The notes beneath the pieces were generated by a model. It made no database searches. It saw only the letters and a list, made by a program, of their open reading frames with translations, and was not told the DNA's origin. Below, one piece after another: positions 1-9,386 of a DNA stretch of 64,000 bases. Both the position numbers and the translations under genes were made by a program. Each line of letters opens with the position of its first letter. Position 1 is the first letter of the stretch. Source of the stretch: CAWGOF01 sp963824225 (GTDB taxonomy: Bacteria > Acidobacteriota > Polarisedimenticolia > Polarisedimenticolales > Polarisedimenticolaceae); assembly GCA_963824225.1 (NCBI GenBank), contig CAWGOF010000003.1:434001-498000 (forward strand). Direction: 5' to 3'.

Positions 1-1284
1 CTCGGCCGTCAGCTCGCGCGTGCCACTCGTCTCGACCTCCTGGGGTCCGAGGTCGAAGCCCGCGGTCCCGGTCGGCCGATCGTAGAGCACGGCGGCCGGC
101 ACGACGCCGCGCACGATCGGCACGCTGCGTCCCCGTCCGCTCGACGCCGGTCGCGATCCGACCCGTTGCTCCTCCGCCGCCGACGGATCGAGCCACCGCA
201 CGTTGTTGGCGAACGCGGTGTCGAGGACGATGCGATCGCCCGTCGCACCTCCATCCGGCGGCGCGCGGAGCCACACGATCGTCGCCGATCCGTCGGAGAA
301 GACGAACGTGGCGAGGGCCTCGGCATCCTGCCGCGCCTCGCCGCTCGGACCCTCGAACTGCACGGCCCCGATCGGTGCCGACGCGAACCCGGGGGCGAGC
401 GTCCGATGCGCGAGCCCGATCCATCGAAGGACGTCGGGCGTCGCCTGCTCCTCGGCTCGGACGTCGACGAGCGCGACGTGGGCCCCCGCGGCGAGCGCAC
501 GTAGCGCCCCGGCGGGCGCATCCCACGCGCTCGCCGGCGCGTGCTCGACGTAGGCCCAGACGGTCGCCGCGGGCGGATGGGCGATGTTCTCGGCCACGAA
601 GCTGCGGAGCGCCTCCGGGTCGCCCGTGGGCCCGACGCGGACCGCGACGACGTCCACGTACGCCGCGACGTCGCGGTCCCACAGCTCCCGGGCGCGCGCG
701 ACGTCGCCCGCCGGGAGCGCGGCCTGCACGATGCGCGGGGCGTCCGAGGCCTCGGCGCGGATCGCCACGGCCGATGCCTTGAGCAGGAACGCGTACGCGT
801 CGGCCGTCACCCCCGGCGCGAGGGCTCCGCCGATCTCGATCGCCTGGAGCCGATCGGAGAACGCTCGCACCGCCCCGCGTACGAACGCGAGCCACGCGTC
901 GAGCGCCTGGGGCTCGACCGGGGACGGCACCCCACCCGCGGGCAGGTACGACGGGTGCGCCGGCTCGAGCGCGAGAACGACGGGCGAGCCCGAGCGGGTC
1001 ACGGAGTCGACCGTGTCTGCGAGGCTCGACCAGTCCGGGTTCCCGGGGTCGCGCTCGATCGCGTCCCAGCGCACGACGATCCGGACGGGGCCCGACTCGC
1101 CCTCGGGGACAACGCCCTCGGGGACGAGGTCCTCGGGAACGAGGGACGCCGCGCCGTCCCACGCGAAGCTCGTCCCGATATCAACGAGCCGCTCGGGTTC
1201 GGCGGCCCGAGCGTCGGCGACGACGCCGAGCCAGACCAGCACGAGCCAGACCGTCGATCGCGCTCGCCTCATGCGGGCGTGCAT
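1..1284 (-). CDS. secreted TIM-barrel glycoside-hydrolase-like protein (3' end cut by window)
   Basis: The minus frame stays open from ATG 1284 (or ATG 1272, four codons in) to the left edge, so the C-terminus is missing. After a short basic stretch comes a hydrophobic segment (WLVLVWLGVVADARA) that looks like a signal peptide. The next ~110 residues have the 'W..IERDPG...DW..L...V......PVVLALE' rhythm seen at the start of GH39/GH42-type (alpha/beta)8 barrels. I see no clear catalytic Glu pair in the visible part, so the enzyme family is inferred from pattern only. It is divergent from the DUF62 gene, with a short shared upstream region. No frameshift is seen. It could instead be a non-catalytic barrel protein. 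Confidence 0.6.
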   Translation of the reverse strand, partial: MHARMRRARSTVWLVLVWLGVVADARAAEPERLVDIGTSFAWDGAASLVPEDLVPEGVVPEGESGPVRIVVRWDAIERDPGNPDWSSLADTVDSVTRSGSPVVLALEPAHPSYLPAGGVPSPVEPQALDAWLAFVRGAVRAFSDRLQAIEIGGALAPGVTADAYAFLLKASAVAIRAEASDAPRIVQAALPAGDVARARELWDRDVAAYVDVVAVRVGPTGDPEALRSFVAENIAHPPAATVWAYVEHAPASAWDAPAGALRALAAGAHVALVDVRAEEQATPDVLRWIGLAHRTLAPGFASAPIGAVQFEGPSGEARQDAEALATFVFSDGSATIVWLRAPPDGGATGDRIVLDTAFANNVRWLDPSAAEEQRVGSRPASSGRGRSVPIVRGVVPAAVLYDRPTGTAGFDLGPQEVETSGTRELTAE

Positions 1285-1325
1285 TGTTCGCGGGCGCCCG
1301 TTCCCTTGTCAAACCCGCGCGCGCC

Positions 1326-1355
1326 TTGACACCCGTCGCCGCGCGTACCTACCTT
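1326..1355 (+). promoter_or_regulatory. promoter for DUF62 gene, probably leaderless
   Basis: TTGACA (1326-1331), 18-bp spacer, TACCTT (1350-1355). The expected transcription start falls at about 1362, exactly on the GTG proposed as the start codon. Confidence 0.6.
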
Positions 1356-1361
1356 CCTCAC

Positions 1362-2177
1362 GTGCCCGATTCGAGCGTGATCACCCTGACGACCAACTTC
1401 GGCCTCGACGACACGTACGTCGGCCAGCTCAAAGGCGCGATCCTCGGCGTCGATCCGGACGCGACGATCGTCGACCTGTGCCACAACGTGCGGCCGCACG
1501 ACGTGCGGGGCGGCGCCTACGCGCTCGAGGTCGGATCGTCCGCGTTCGCACCGGGGACGATCCACGTAGCGGTGGTCAACCCGGGCGTCGGAACCGCGAG
1601 GCGCATGCTCGCGGTCCGCGCCGGGAGCCATCGGTTCCTCGCCCCGGACAACGGCCTCCTCGGACGCGTGCTCGAGCGCGCGACCGCGTGGGTCGCCCAT
1701 GCGATCCAGAACCGCGCGTTCTTCGGCCCCCGGGCCTCGACGACGTTCGACGCTCGCGACGTGTTCGGCCCGGTCGCCGCGTGGATCGGCCGCGGCGTCG
1801 AGCTCGAGCGTCTCGGGCCCGCGGTGACCGACCTCGTGGGATTGGGGGTCGACCGACCGCGCCTCGAGCTGGGGCGCGCGATGCGGGTCCCGGTCGTCGC
1901 CGTCGATCGATTCGGGAACGTGGTTCTCGATGTCACGGCCGACGCGCTGTCCGGGGTGCTCGGCCACGCGGCGGACGAGAGCACCGAGCTGCACCTGACC
2001 GCCGAGCGCGCGACCGTGTCGCGTTTCGCCCGCACGTACGGCGCACCCGCCGGGCACGAGCCGTTCTTTCTCGTCAACTCGGCCGGGTACCTCGAAATCG
2101 CGGTCGCGTCGGGGCGGGCCGACGAGGCGCTGGGCCTACGGGCCGGGATGCACGCGGCGTTGCGCGTCGGACGCTAG
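1362..2177 (+). CDS. SAM hydroxide adenosyltransferase (DUF62 / chlorinase-fluorinase-like family)
   Basis: A 271-residue protein of the DUF62 family, whose characterised members hydrolyse S-adenosylmethionine to adenosine and methionine. Visible family signatures are TNFGLDD near residues 11-17, VVNPGVGT around 71-78 and APDNGLL near 94-100; the C-terminal beta domain contains DRFGNVV and the ending FLVNSAGYLEIA. The start is placed at GTG 1362 because homologous similarity begins there and the promoter's predicted +1 coincides with it. An upstream ATG at 1284 in the same frame adds only low-complexity residues and lies in the divergent promoter region. The halogenase-specific loop cannot be judged by eye, so hydrolase is the default call. 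Confidence 0.85.
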   Translation: MPDSSVITLTTNFGLDDTYVGQLKGAILGVDPDATIVDLCHNVRPHDVRGGAYALEVGSSAFAPGTIHVAVVNPGVGTARRMLAVRAGSHRFLAPDNGLLGRVLERATAWVAHAIQNRAFFGPRASTTFDARDVFGPVAAWIGRGVELERLGPAVTDLVGLGVDRPRLELGRAMRVPVVAVDRFGNVVLDVTADALSGVLGHAADESTELHLTAERATVSRFARTYGAPAGHEPFFLVNSAGYLEIAVASGRADEALGLRAGMHAALRVGR

Positions 2178-2193
2178 ACCCGCCGGCTCGGCG

Positions 2194-2221
2194 TTGCCCT
2201 TGGGCCCGGGCGGCCTAGATT
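2194..2221 (+). promoter_or_regulatory. promoter for DUF4388 gene
   Basis: TTGCCC (2194-2199), 16-bp spacer, TAGATT (2216-2221), predicted start near 2228, about 18 nt before ATG 2246. Confidence 0.5.
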
Positions 2222-2245
2222 CCTTCTCCGGAGCCGTGTGCGCCG

Positions 2246-3418
2246 ATGTCGCTCGTTGGAACGCTCAACACCATGCCGCTCGTCGACCTGCTCCAGTGGG
2301 TCGGGGCATCGCGCCGCACCGGCACGCTGCACGTCGAGCTGGACAAGGTCGTCAAGCAGCTCCACTTCCGTGACGGTGAGATCGTGGGCTGCACGACCGA
2401 CGACCCGCCCGAGCTCCTGGGTCAGTTCCTGATCGGCCGCGGCCGGATCACGGAGAAGCAGCTCCTCGAGAGCCTCGCGCTGCACGAGGCGTCGGGCCGC
2501 TACCTCGGGGCGATCCTGGTCGAGAGCGGCGCGCTCCCGGCCGAGGAGCTGTCGTCGCATCTCTTGGCCAAGGCCGAGGAAACGGTTCTCAGCCTGTTCG
2601 ACTGGCCCGAGGCGCGGTTCCGGTTCCAGGACGGGGAGATTCCGGACACGCCGGTGTTCCCCGTCTGCCTGCGCGTCGAAGAGGTCCTGCTGCGGGGCGT
2701 CCAGCGCTTCGACGAGATACAGCGGATCCGTCAGGTGCTCAACGACCCGGCGCTCGTGCTCCGACCCACGGAGAGCGCGCCACCGGTGGCCGTCCTCGAC
2801 GATCCGGCGGCACGGAGCGTGTATCTGGCGGCGAACGGCGACCGGACGCTCGCCGATATGCGGCTCCACGTCCGGGGCTCGGAGTACTTCGTCTATCGCT
2901 GCCTGTTCGAGCTCCTGCGCAGCGGCCACCTGGCGATCGTCGGGAAGCGCGGGTCCGCACCGCCCTGTGAGCTCAAGGAGCCCGCGGGCACCGATCGCCC
3001 CGCCAAGGGTGGCGCCGCGACTCCGGTCGACAAGCAGCTCCAGCGCGCGCGCCGGGCGATGTCGAGCGGCGATCCGGAAGCCGCGCTCGCCATCCTCGAC
3101 CCGTTGTACGAGGAGCTTCCGGGAGACGATTCCTTGCGACGTCTGACGCTCGAGGCCGAGGCCGCGTTCGCCGAGAAGGCGTACCGGCACTACCTCCCGG
3201 CGCGCAAGATCGTCCACCTGGTGCGACCGATCGAGGAGCTGACCACCCGACCGTTCTCGCCCACGGAGTTCTTCCTGATCAGCCGGATCGACGGCGCGTG
3301 GGACGTCAAATCGATCGTCCAGCTCGCGCCGCTGCGCGAGGCCGACACGCTGCGCACGCTCAAGCGACTGCGCGAAGAGGGCGTGATCGATCTACGAGAC
3401 CCGACCCGTCGGGCCTGA
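2246..3418 (+). CDS. DUF4388 (PATAN-type) regulatory protein
   Basis: A 390-residue cytoplasmic protein. Residues 1-100 match the DUF4388 pattern (GTLNTMPLVDLLQWVGASRR, then TGTLHVE, IVGCTTDDPPELLGQFLI), a domain common in gliding and two-component systems of deltaproteobacterial lineages. It continues with an elongated helical middle (MglA/FrzS-like 'LG..LV..G.L' segments) and a C-terminal 60 residues resembling a winged-helix/PqqD-like fold (ISRIDGAWDVKSIVQL... LKRLREEGVIDL). It likely acts as an interaction or scaffold module in signalling, but the partner is unknown. Its 3' end overlaps the convergent acpS by 27 bp. No receiver or kinase domain is present. Confidence 0.7.
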   Translation: MSLVGTLNTMPLVDLLQWVGASRRTGTLHVELDKVVKQLHFRDGEIVGCTTDDPPELLGQFLIGRGRITEKQLLESLALHEASGRYLGAILVESGALPAEELSSHLLAKAEETVLSLFDWPEARFRFQDGEIPDTPVFPVCLRVEEVLLRGVQRFDEIQRIRQVLNDPALVLRPTESAPPVAVLDDPAARSVYLAANGDRTLADMRLHVRGSEYFVYRCLFELLRSGHLAIVGKRGSAPPCELKEPAGTDRPAKGGAATPVDKQLQRARRAMSSGDPEAALAILDPLYEELPGDDSLRRLTLEAEAAFAEKAYRHYLPARKIVHLVRPIEELTTRPFSPTEFFLISRIDGAWDVKSIVQLAPLREADTLRTLKRLREEGVIDLRDPTRRA

Positions 3419-3796
3419 CGGACCGTCGAGCACGACGACCGCCGCGGCGACGTGCCTCTCGTGGGTCAGGCTCACGTGGATCCGCTCCGCGCCGAGCTCC
3501 TGCGCACGGGCCGCCGCCCGGCCGTGGAGCCGGATCTCGGGGCGGCCGGTCGAGCCGCGCACGACCTCGACGTCCCGGAACCCCAGGCCCTGCGACCAGC
3601 CGGTTCCGAGCGCCTTCAGGCACGCCTCCTTCGCCGCGAAGCGCGCGGCGAGGGCTAGGGTCCGATCGGCGCGCCCGGCGCAGTCCGCGATCTCCACGGG
3701 GGTGAAAACCCGGGCCTCGAAGCGCTCACGATGCTGGCCGAGCGCCCGGGCGATGCGCTCGACGTCGACGAGGTCGATCCCGATCCCGACCGTCAT
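3392..3796 (-). CDS. acpS: holo-[acyl-carrier-protein] synthase
   Basis: A 134-residue AcpS-type phosphopantetheinyl transferase, which transfers 4'-phosphopantetheine from CoA to a serine of ACP for fatty acid synthesis. Signatures are GIDLVDVERI at residues 6-15 (Mg-binding Asp8) and FAAKEACLKALGTG at 53-66 (catalytic-site Glu). Length is typical for trimeric AcpS. The start is ATG 3796, directly before TVGIGIDLV; another ATG lies 4 codons upstream at 3808. It is convergent with the DUF4388 gene, overlapping by 27 bp. Confidence 0.93.
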   Translation of the reverse strand: MTVGIGIDLVDVERIARALGQHRERFEARVFTPVEIADCAGRADRTLALAARFAAKEACLKALGTGWSQGLGFRDVEVVRGSTGRPEIRLHGRAAARAQELGAERIHVSLTHERHVAAAVVVLDGPSGPTGRVS

Positions 3797-3826
3797 TCTC
3801 GCTCCCACGCGGGGGGCCGGTTCGCC

Positions 3827-3856
3827 GATTCCCGCTCGACCACGGGGTGTATAATA
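3827..3856. promoter_or_regulatory. divergent promoter region between acpS and NYN gene
   Basis: A perfect TATAAT (3850-3855) faces the plus-strand NYN gene, with only a weak -35 about 17 bp upstream. The reverse strand reads TATTAT/TATACA at the same place and could serve acpS. Confidence 0.35.
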
Positions 3857-3946
3857 CCGGCCGCCGCGCGCCCGGCGATCGCGAACACAAGTCCTTCATT
3901 CGTCACAGGTTGCAGAGTAGCGCGAGACCTCCGAGGGCATCGGCCG

Positions 3947-5542
3947 ATGAGCCAGGGCGACAAGAAGATCCTGGAGCACCTCGGCACCGGGGGTATCGCC
4001 CGGGCGCTCGACGAGCTCCTCGACACCGGACGGCTCGTCCAGCTCGCGAACGCATGTAGCCTGCGCTACCCCGGGATGCGCACCCAGTCGCAGAGCCGCG
4101 CCCGGTTGCTCGCGGACCTCGCGGACAAGGCGCTCGCCGACGACGCGGCCGGTCTCGCCGTCCTCCGCATCCTCGACAAGCAGTCTCGCGCGGCACGCGC
4201 GGAGTGGCGCCGGATCGAGCCCGACGAGCGCGCGCGGCGCGTGGCCGACGAGGCCCGCTTGCGCGGCGACGGGAAGCTCGGCCTGCATCTTTATCTCCTC
4301 GCGAGCGCCGACGACGCGCAGAGCGACGAATCGCGCGCGGCGCTCGAGCGGCTGCTGCGGCACGCTCAGAGCGCGCCCGAAGCGCCAGCCCCCGTGGCCG
4401 GACCGACGCGCGAGGAGTCCCGGCTGCGCAAGCGCGCGGTCGAGTTCGAAAAGAAGATGCAGTACCTCGAGGGTCAGCTCCAGCGCAGCCGCGAGCTCGA
4501 GCGCGCGGCGAAGCGCGATCTGATCCAGCGCAAGGGCGAGCTCGCCGAGTCCCGCATGCTCGTCGAGCGCCTGCGCCATGAGATCCACGACGCGCAGGAG
4601 GCGGCCCGGCGCGCCGCCGCGACTCGGCCGACCCCCGAGGCCGCACCGTCGCTCGAGGATCTGGCGCGTGCGGTGCGCAAGCTCGCGACCGAGCAGCGGC
4701 GCTTGACGCACAGGCTCGATCATCCGGCCGAGCCGACGTCGGACGCGGCGCCGGTGACGATCGACCCGGCGTCGCTCGCGCCCGTGACAGAGGCCCTCGA
4801 CCTGCTACGCAAGGAGACCGCCGGCGCGCGGCGCGAGGCCAAGCGCGAGATCGAGCGACACGCCGCGGCGCTCGACGAGATCCGGGCCGCGATCCAGCGC
4901 CGCTCCGACTCACCGACCGGCTCCTCGCTGCGCCGGACGCGCGCCAAGGGCGAGCCCGAGCGCGTCGGCGTGTTCATCGACGTGCAGAACATGTACTACG
5001 GCGCGCGCGCAGCTGAAGGGGAAGCTCGACTTCGACGCGCTGCTGCAGGCGGCGGTGCTCGATCGCCGGCTGATCCAGGCCACGGCGTACGTCGTCGAGT
5101 CGAAGGAGATCGACCAGTCCGGGTTCATCGCGATGCTCCAGCAGCGCGCGATCGAGGTGCGGCGCAAGACGCTCAAGGTGCGCGCCGACGGCTCGATGAA
5201 GGGCGACTGGGACATGGAGATGGCGCTCGACATCCTCGACATGCGCGCCGCAAGCCTCGACGTCGTCGTGCTCGTCTCGGGCGACGGCGACTTCACGTCG
5301 CTCGTCAAGCGCGTGAAGGCGATGGGCCCGCGGGTCGAGGTGGTCGCCTTCCCGCGGAACACGCGCCAAGTCGCTCGTCGAGGCGGCGGACGACTTCCAC
5401 CCGCTCGACCGGCGAGTTCATGATCCGTATCCCGCCGAGCCGAGGCGGCCGTCCGGGCCCGCCGGACGAGCCGGCCGAAGCGCGGCCGCCGAAGCCCGCA
5501 CCGCCGCCGGCCGAGCCCGAGTGCGAGCCGGTCTCGGCGTAG
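3947..5542 (+). CDS. coiled-coil NYN-domain (LabA/DUF88-like) nuclease, frameshifted
   Basis: About 530 residues after correction. The N-terminal ~140 residues are helical. Residues ~150-330 are a long charged coiled coil (Arg/Glu/Ala-rich). The C-terminal ~150 residues are an NYN/PIN-like domain with FIDVQNMYYGAR (metal-binding Asp), a central GSMKGDWDMEMALDILD stretch and LVSGDGDFTSLV, followed by a Pro-rich tail. NYN proteins are Mg-dependent RNases; a coiled coil suggests oligomerisation. Three single-base insertions (about 5005, 5364 and 5411, all in GC/C runs) break the frame, but together they restore it and the tail ends in the starting frame. Start ATG 3947 follows the TATAAT promoter by ~85 nt. 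Confidence 0.7.
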   Translation: MSQGDKKILEHLGTGGIARALDELLDTGRLVQLANACSLRYPGMRTQSQSRARLLADLADKALADDAAGLAVLRILDKQSRAARAEWRRIEPDERARRVADEARLRGDGKLGLHLYLLASADDAQSDESRAALERLLRHAQSAPEAPAPVAGPTREESRLRKRAVEFEKKMQYLEGQLQRSRELERAAKRDLIQRKGELAESRMLVERLRHEIHDAQEAARRAAATRPTPEAAPSLEDLARAVRKLATEQRRLTHRLDHPAEPTSDAAPVTIDPASLAPVTEALDLLRKETAGARREAKREIERHAAALDEIRAAIQRRSDSPTGSSLRRTRAKGEPERVGVFIDVQNMYYGARAAEGEARLRRAAAGGGARSPADPGHGVRRRVEGDRPVRVHRDAPAARDRGAAQDAQGARRRLDEGRLGHGDGARHPRHARRKPRRRRARLGRRRLHVARQAREGDGPAGRGGRLPAEHAPSRSSRRRTTSTRSTGEFMIRIPPSRGGRPGPPDEPAEARPPKPAPPPAEPECEPVSA

Positions 5543-5545
5543 CCT

Positions 5546-6283
5546 TCAGGAGTCGACGAACTCGATCGCGCCTTCGGCGTCACCCGCAAGTGGCGCCGGC
5601 TCTCCTGCCACTCGGGAAGCACGAGACTCGACCGCTGCCCCGCGGCGTCGACGCGCAGGTCGCGCTCGGCGTGGAAGTGCCCGAGGACGACGGCGTCGTG
5701 GCCCGTCGGCGATGGCGGCGCGGCGTAGGCGCCGCACGATCGCCTCGGGAAACGCGCGCCTTGATCTCGAGGTTCGTCGCGCGCAGCCGGCGCTCGAGCC
5801 TCGGCGATCAGCAACGGCGGCGCAGCGCGAGCGGCAGGAGCGTAGCCCAGCCACACCGGCGCCGAGCGGCTCGACCCGGCGCCAGGTCCGGTACTGCCGA
5901 TCGTCGGCGGTTCGCGAGATCGCCGTGGATCGCGAACAGGCGCCGCGGCCCCAGCTCGCTCGACGAGCCCCGTCGATCGGCGCGTCGTCGAACGCCGTCC
6001 CCGCGTAGGCGCCGAGCGATCCGGTAGTCGCGGTTCCCCTCGAGGTAGCGCACGCGCATGCCGTGCCGGCGCAGCGCGGCGAGCTTCTCGACCACGGCCG
6101 TCTGGTGCGGCTCGCTCGAGTCGTGCGATCCCCGACCCAGACGATTGAACAGGTCGCCCATCAGCACGATGCGATCGGCGCTCGCGGCCCAGCCGGTCGA
6201 GGAGTGCGAGGAACGTCCGGCGAGCGCGCGATCCCCCGGCTCGAGGTGCACGTCGCCGATGAAGACGAGATCGCGTGCCGGCG
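5546..6283 (-). CDS. LpxH-like metallophosphoesterase, frameshifted
   Basis: About 245 residues. Calcineurin-like phosphoesterase motifs occur in order: DVHLEP (D-x-H) near the N-terminus, GDLFNR, EGNRDYRIARR (GNRD), HGDLANR and GHFHAERDL. The order and the GNRDY element fit UDP-2,3-diacylglucosamine hydrolase (LpxH) of lipid A synthesis or a close paralogue. At least two indels (around 5715-5870 and in the middle) split the frame. The N-terminus abuts tgt's stop, and no clear start codon is visible because the first residues follow an in-frame TTA, so an indel probably hides it. It is the last gene of the nfo-queA-tgt run. Confidence 0.6.
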
Positions 6284-7436
6284 CTAATCGTCGACCTCCT
6301 CGACCGATGGCGCCGCCTCGGGGCCCGCGAGGAACGCGACGCGGAACGGCGCGAACGCGGACGCCGCGATCGCCTCGCGCATGCGCCGCATCAGGCCCAG
6401 GTAGTAGGTCAGGTTGTGGATCGTGTGCAGGCGCGCGGCGAGGATCTCGCCCGAGACGAACAGGTGGCGCAGGTACGCGCGGCTGTAGTCGCGTGCACGC
6501 CTCGCAGGGGCAGGCCGGATCGAGCGGGCGCGGGTCGCGCCGGTACTCGCTCGCGCTTGATGTTGCACGCGGCCCGGTCGACGTGAACAGGGTCCCGTTG
6601 CGCGCGTTGCGCGTCGGCATCACGCAGTCGAACAGATCGACTCCCGCGCGCCGACGGCCTCGACGAGGTCCTCGCGGCCGGCCGACGCCCATGAGATAGC
6701 GCGGGCGTGCCTGCGGGCAGGAGCGCGGCCGTGAGCGCGCGTCGCCGCAGCGATCGCCTCCGGCGGGCTCGCCGACGCGAGACGCCGCCGATCGCGTAGC
6801 CGGGGAAGTCGAGCGCCGACGATCGCGCGCGGCGCTGCGCTCGCGCAGGTCGTGGATGCGTCCCGCCCTGCACGATGCCGAAGGCGACGCCGGGTCCGCT
6901 GTACGCGTCCTGCGAGCGCCGCGGCCCAGCGCGTCGTCCGCTCGACCGCGGCGGCGATCGCCTCGCGCGGCGCGGGGAGCGGCGGGCATTCGTCGAGCAC
7001 CATCGCGACGTCCGAGCCGAGCGCGGCCTGGATCTCCATGCTCGCTTCGGGCGTCAGCCGGTGCGAGCGAGCCGTCGAGGTGCGAGCGGAACGTCACGCC
7101 GTCCTCGTCGATCCGCGCGCAGACCGGCAAGCGAGAACACCTGGAATCCGCCGGAGTCGGTGAGGATCGGACCGTCCCAGTTCATGAAGCGATGCAGACC
7201 GCCGAGCTCGCGCACGACGCTCGTGCCCCGGACGGAGGAACAGGTGGTACGTGTTGGCGAGCACGATCTCGCGCGCCGCAGGCGCGCAGCTCGTGCGGGC
7301 GTAACCGCCTTCACCGCGCCCTGCGTCCCGACCGGCAGGAACGCCGGCGTGTCGCACGACGCCGTGCGCCAGCTGCAGGCGGCCGCGGCGCGCTGCGACC
7401 GTCCGATGCATCGACGGAGAACGCGAACTCGCTCAC
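6284..7436 (-). CDS. tgt: queuine tRNA-ribosyltransferase (TGT), heavily frameshifted
   Basis: Bacterial TGT exchanges guanine-34 of GUN-anticodon tRNAs for preQ1. Fragments in different frames line up in the correct order: FLPVGTQGAVKAVTP, IVLANTYHL, LHRFMNWDGPILTDSGGFQV (catalytic/substrate-binding Asp region), DGVTFRSHLDGS, ALGSDVAMVLDECPPLP, and the C-terminal LHTIHNLTYYLGLMRRMREA. At least six indels within 1.15 kb; the substituted amino acids are otherwise normal, so a consensus artefact is far likelier than decay. The start GTG 7436 overlaps the queA stop as GTGA. The fragment around 6480-6560 includes the expected zinc-site region, but the cysteines are scattered by frame errors. Confidence 0.8.
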
Positions 7437-8486
7437 GCACCGGCCCGACGAGCATCGCGTCTCCGTAGGAGTAGAACCGATAGCCCAGCGGCGATCGCGC
7501 GTGATACGCCGCGAGCACGGCCTCGCGTCCGGCGAACGCGCACACGAGCATCAGCAGCGTCGAGCGCGGCAGGTGGAAGTTCGTCACGAGCGCGTCGACG
7601 ACGCGGAAGCGGTAGCCCGGTCGAATGAACAGGTCGGTGCGTCCCGCTCCCCGGCGTCGACCGTCCCGTCCGGACGCGCGCGGTGCTCGAGCGTCCGCAC
7701 GACCGTGGTGCCGACGGCCACGACGCGGCCGCCCGCGCCGCGCGCGCACGCGATCGCCCGGGCGGTGTCGTCGGGGATCGCGAACGGCTCGGCGCCGAGC
7801 ACGTGATCCTCGATGCGCTCGGTGCGCACGGGTTGGAACGTTCCCGGTCCGACGTGCAGCGTGACGAACGCCGTGCGCACACCGCGCGCCGCGAGAGCGC
7901 TGAGCATCTCGGGCGTGAAATGCAGGCCCGCGGTCGGCGCGGCGACCGCTCCCGGCGCGCGCGCGAACACGGTCTGGTAGCGCTCGCGGTCGAGCGCGGC
8001 GAGCGCGGGATCGATCGGCTCGGGCCGCGCGATGTACGGCGGGAGCGGGATCTGGGCCCGCTCGGCGACGAGCTGGGCCACGTCGCCTGCCGGCGCGTCG
8101 ATCCGGACGTGGAACCGATCGGCGGTCCGGCCCAGGACCGTGGCCTCGAGTCCCTGGCCGAGCACGAGCCGCGTGCCGGGAGCCGGAGCCCGCGCCGCGC
8201 GCACGAGGCACGACCATTCGGCGTCGGCAACCCGCTCGACGAGCAGGAGCTCGATGCGTCCCCCCGAAGCCTTGTGGCCCACGAGCCGCGACGGCACGAC
8301 CCGCGTGTCGTTGAGCACGAGCAGATCTCCCGCGCGGAGCCGCGCGGGTAGATCGCGGAAGCGCGCGTCGGCTACGTTTCCGTGCGCGCGGTCGAGGACG
8401 AGCAGCCGTGCGTCGTCGCGCCGTACGGGCGGTCGTTGGGCGATCCGCTCCGCGGGCAGCTCGTAGTCGAAATCCGAGAGCGTCAT
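7433..8486 (-). CDS. queA: S-adenosylmethionine:tRNA ribosyltransferase-isomerase
   Basis: QueA builds epoxyqueuosine from preQ1-tRNA using the ribosyl moiety of SAM, the step after TGT. Clear signatures: the N-terminus MTLSDFDYELPAERIAQRP, DLLVLNDTRVVPSRL, PLPPYI, GAVAAPTAGLHFT, LHVGPGTFQPV and TNFHLPRSTLLMLVCAF, ending FYSYGDAM. An indel near 7647 and one between 7440 and 7460 break the C-terminal third; the natural stop would be the TGA that overlaps tgt's GTG. The start ATG 8486 overlaps the nfo stop (ATGA), indicating translational coupling in an nfo-queA-tgt operon. Confidence 0.9.
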
Positions 8487-9367
8487 CGCCCGATCCGGGC
8501 GAGCCGGCGCAAGAGCGCCAGGTTGTCCCGGTCCTCCTGCAGATCGGGCCCCTTGGGCGTCTCGAGAACCATCGGCACGTCCGAGAACCGCGGGTCGCGC
8601 AGGATCGAACGAAACGCCGCGAGCCCGGCGCTCCCTCGACCGATGTGCTCGTGGCGATCGCGGCGGCTCGCGCGCGCGTGCCGCGAGTCGTTGAGGTGGA
8701 ACGCGCCGATCCGCTCGAGCCCGACCTCCCGGTCGAGCTCGGCCATCGTGCGCGCATAGCCCCGCGAGCTCCCGAGGTCGTAGCCCGCGGCGACGGCGTG
8801 GCACGTGTCGAAGCACACGCCGAGTCGATCGCGGGAGCGCGAGCGGTCGAGGATCCGTCCGAGATGCTCGAAGCGATAGCCCAGGCTCGTCCCCTGCCCG
8901 GCCGTGATCTCGAGGAGCACGCGGACGCGCATCGCCCCGGCCGCGGCGTAGGCCGCGTCGAGCCCGAGCGCGACGCGCTCGAGACCAGCCTCCTCTCCGG
9001 CCCCGAGGTGCGCGCCGGGATGGAGCACGAGCGCGGGGATGCCCAGCGCGGCCACGCGGGCGAGCTCGTCGCTCAGCCCGGCGATCGAGCGCTCGCGAAC
9101 GATCGGGTCCTCGGTCGCGAGGTTGATCAGGTACGACGCGTGCGCGAGCGCGAAGCGCGCGAGGCCGCTCTCGTCGAGCCGGCGCCGGAACCGCCCGACC
9201 TCGTCCTCCGGAATCGCGCGCCCCGACCACTGGCGCGGCGAGCGGACGAAGATCTGGAACGCCTCCGCTCCCAGACTCTCGGTCCGGTCGATCGCCCGGT
9301 CGAAGCCACCTTCGACCGAGACGTGGCTACCCAGCCGTGGCCGGCCGGCACCAGACCTCGCGCTCAC
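8483..9367 (-). CDS. nfo: endonuclease IV (AP endonuclease)
   Basis: 294 residues, intact. This tri-zinc apurinic/apyrimidinic endonuclease cleaves 5' of abasic sites in base-excision repair. All metal-ligand motifs are visible in order: HASYLINLA, LHPGAHLGAG, LEITAGQGTSLG, CFDTCHAVAAGYD, FHLNDS, RDRHEHIGRG and VLETPKG. The N-terminus GSHVSVEGGFDRAI is typical. It is the first gene of the nfo-queA-tgt run; its TGA overlaps queA's ATG. Confidence 0.95.
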   Translation of the reverse strand: MSARSGAGRPRLGSHVSVEGGFDRAIDRTESLGAEAFQIFVRSPRQWSGRAIPEDEVGRFRRRLDESGLARFALAHASYLINLATEDPIVRERSIAGLSDELARVAALGIPALVLHPGAHLGAGEEAGLERVALGLDAAYAAAGAMRVRVLLEITAGQGTSLGYRFEHLGRILDRSRSRDRLGVCFDTCHAVAAGYDLGSSRGYARTMAELDREVGLERIGAFHLNDSRHARASRRDRHEHIGRGSAGLAAFRSILRDPRFSDVPMVLETPKGPDLQEDRDNLALLRRLARIGR

Positions 9368-9386
9368 GACCGATCAGGCTACCGTG

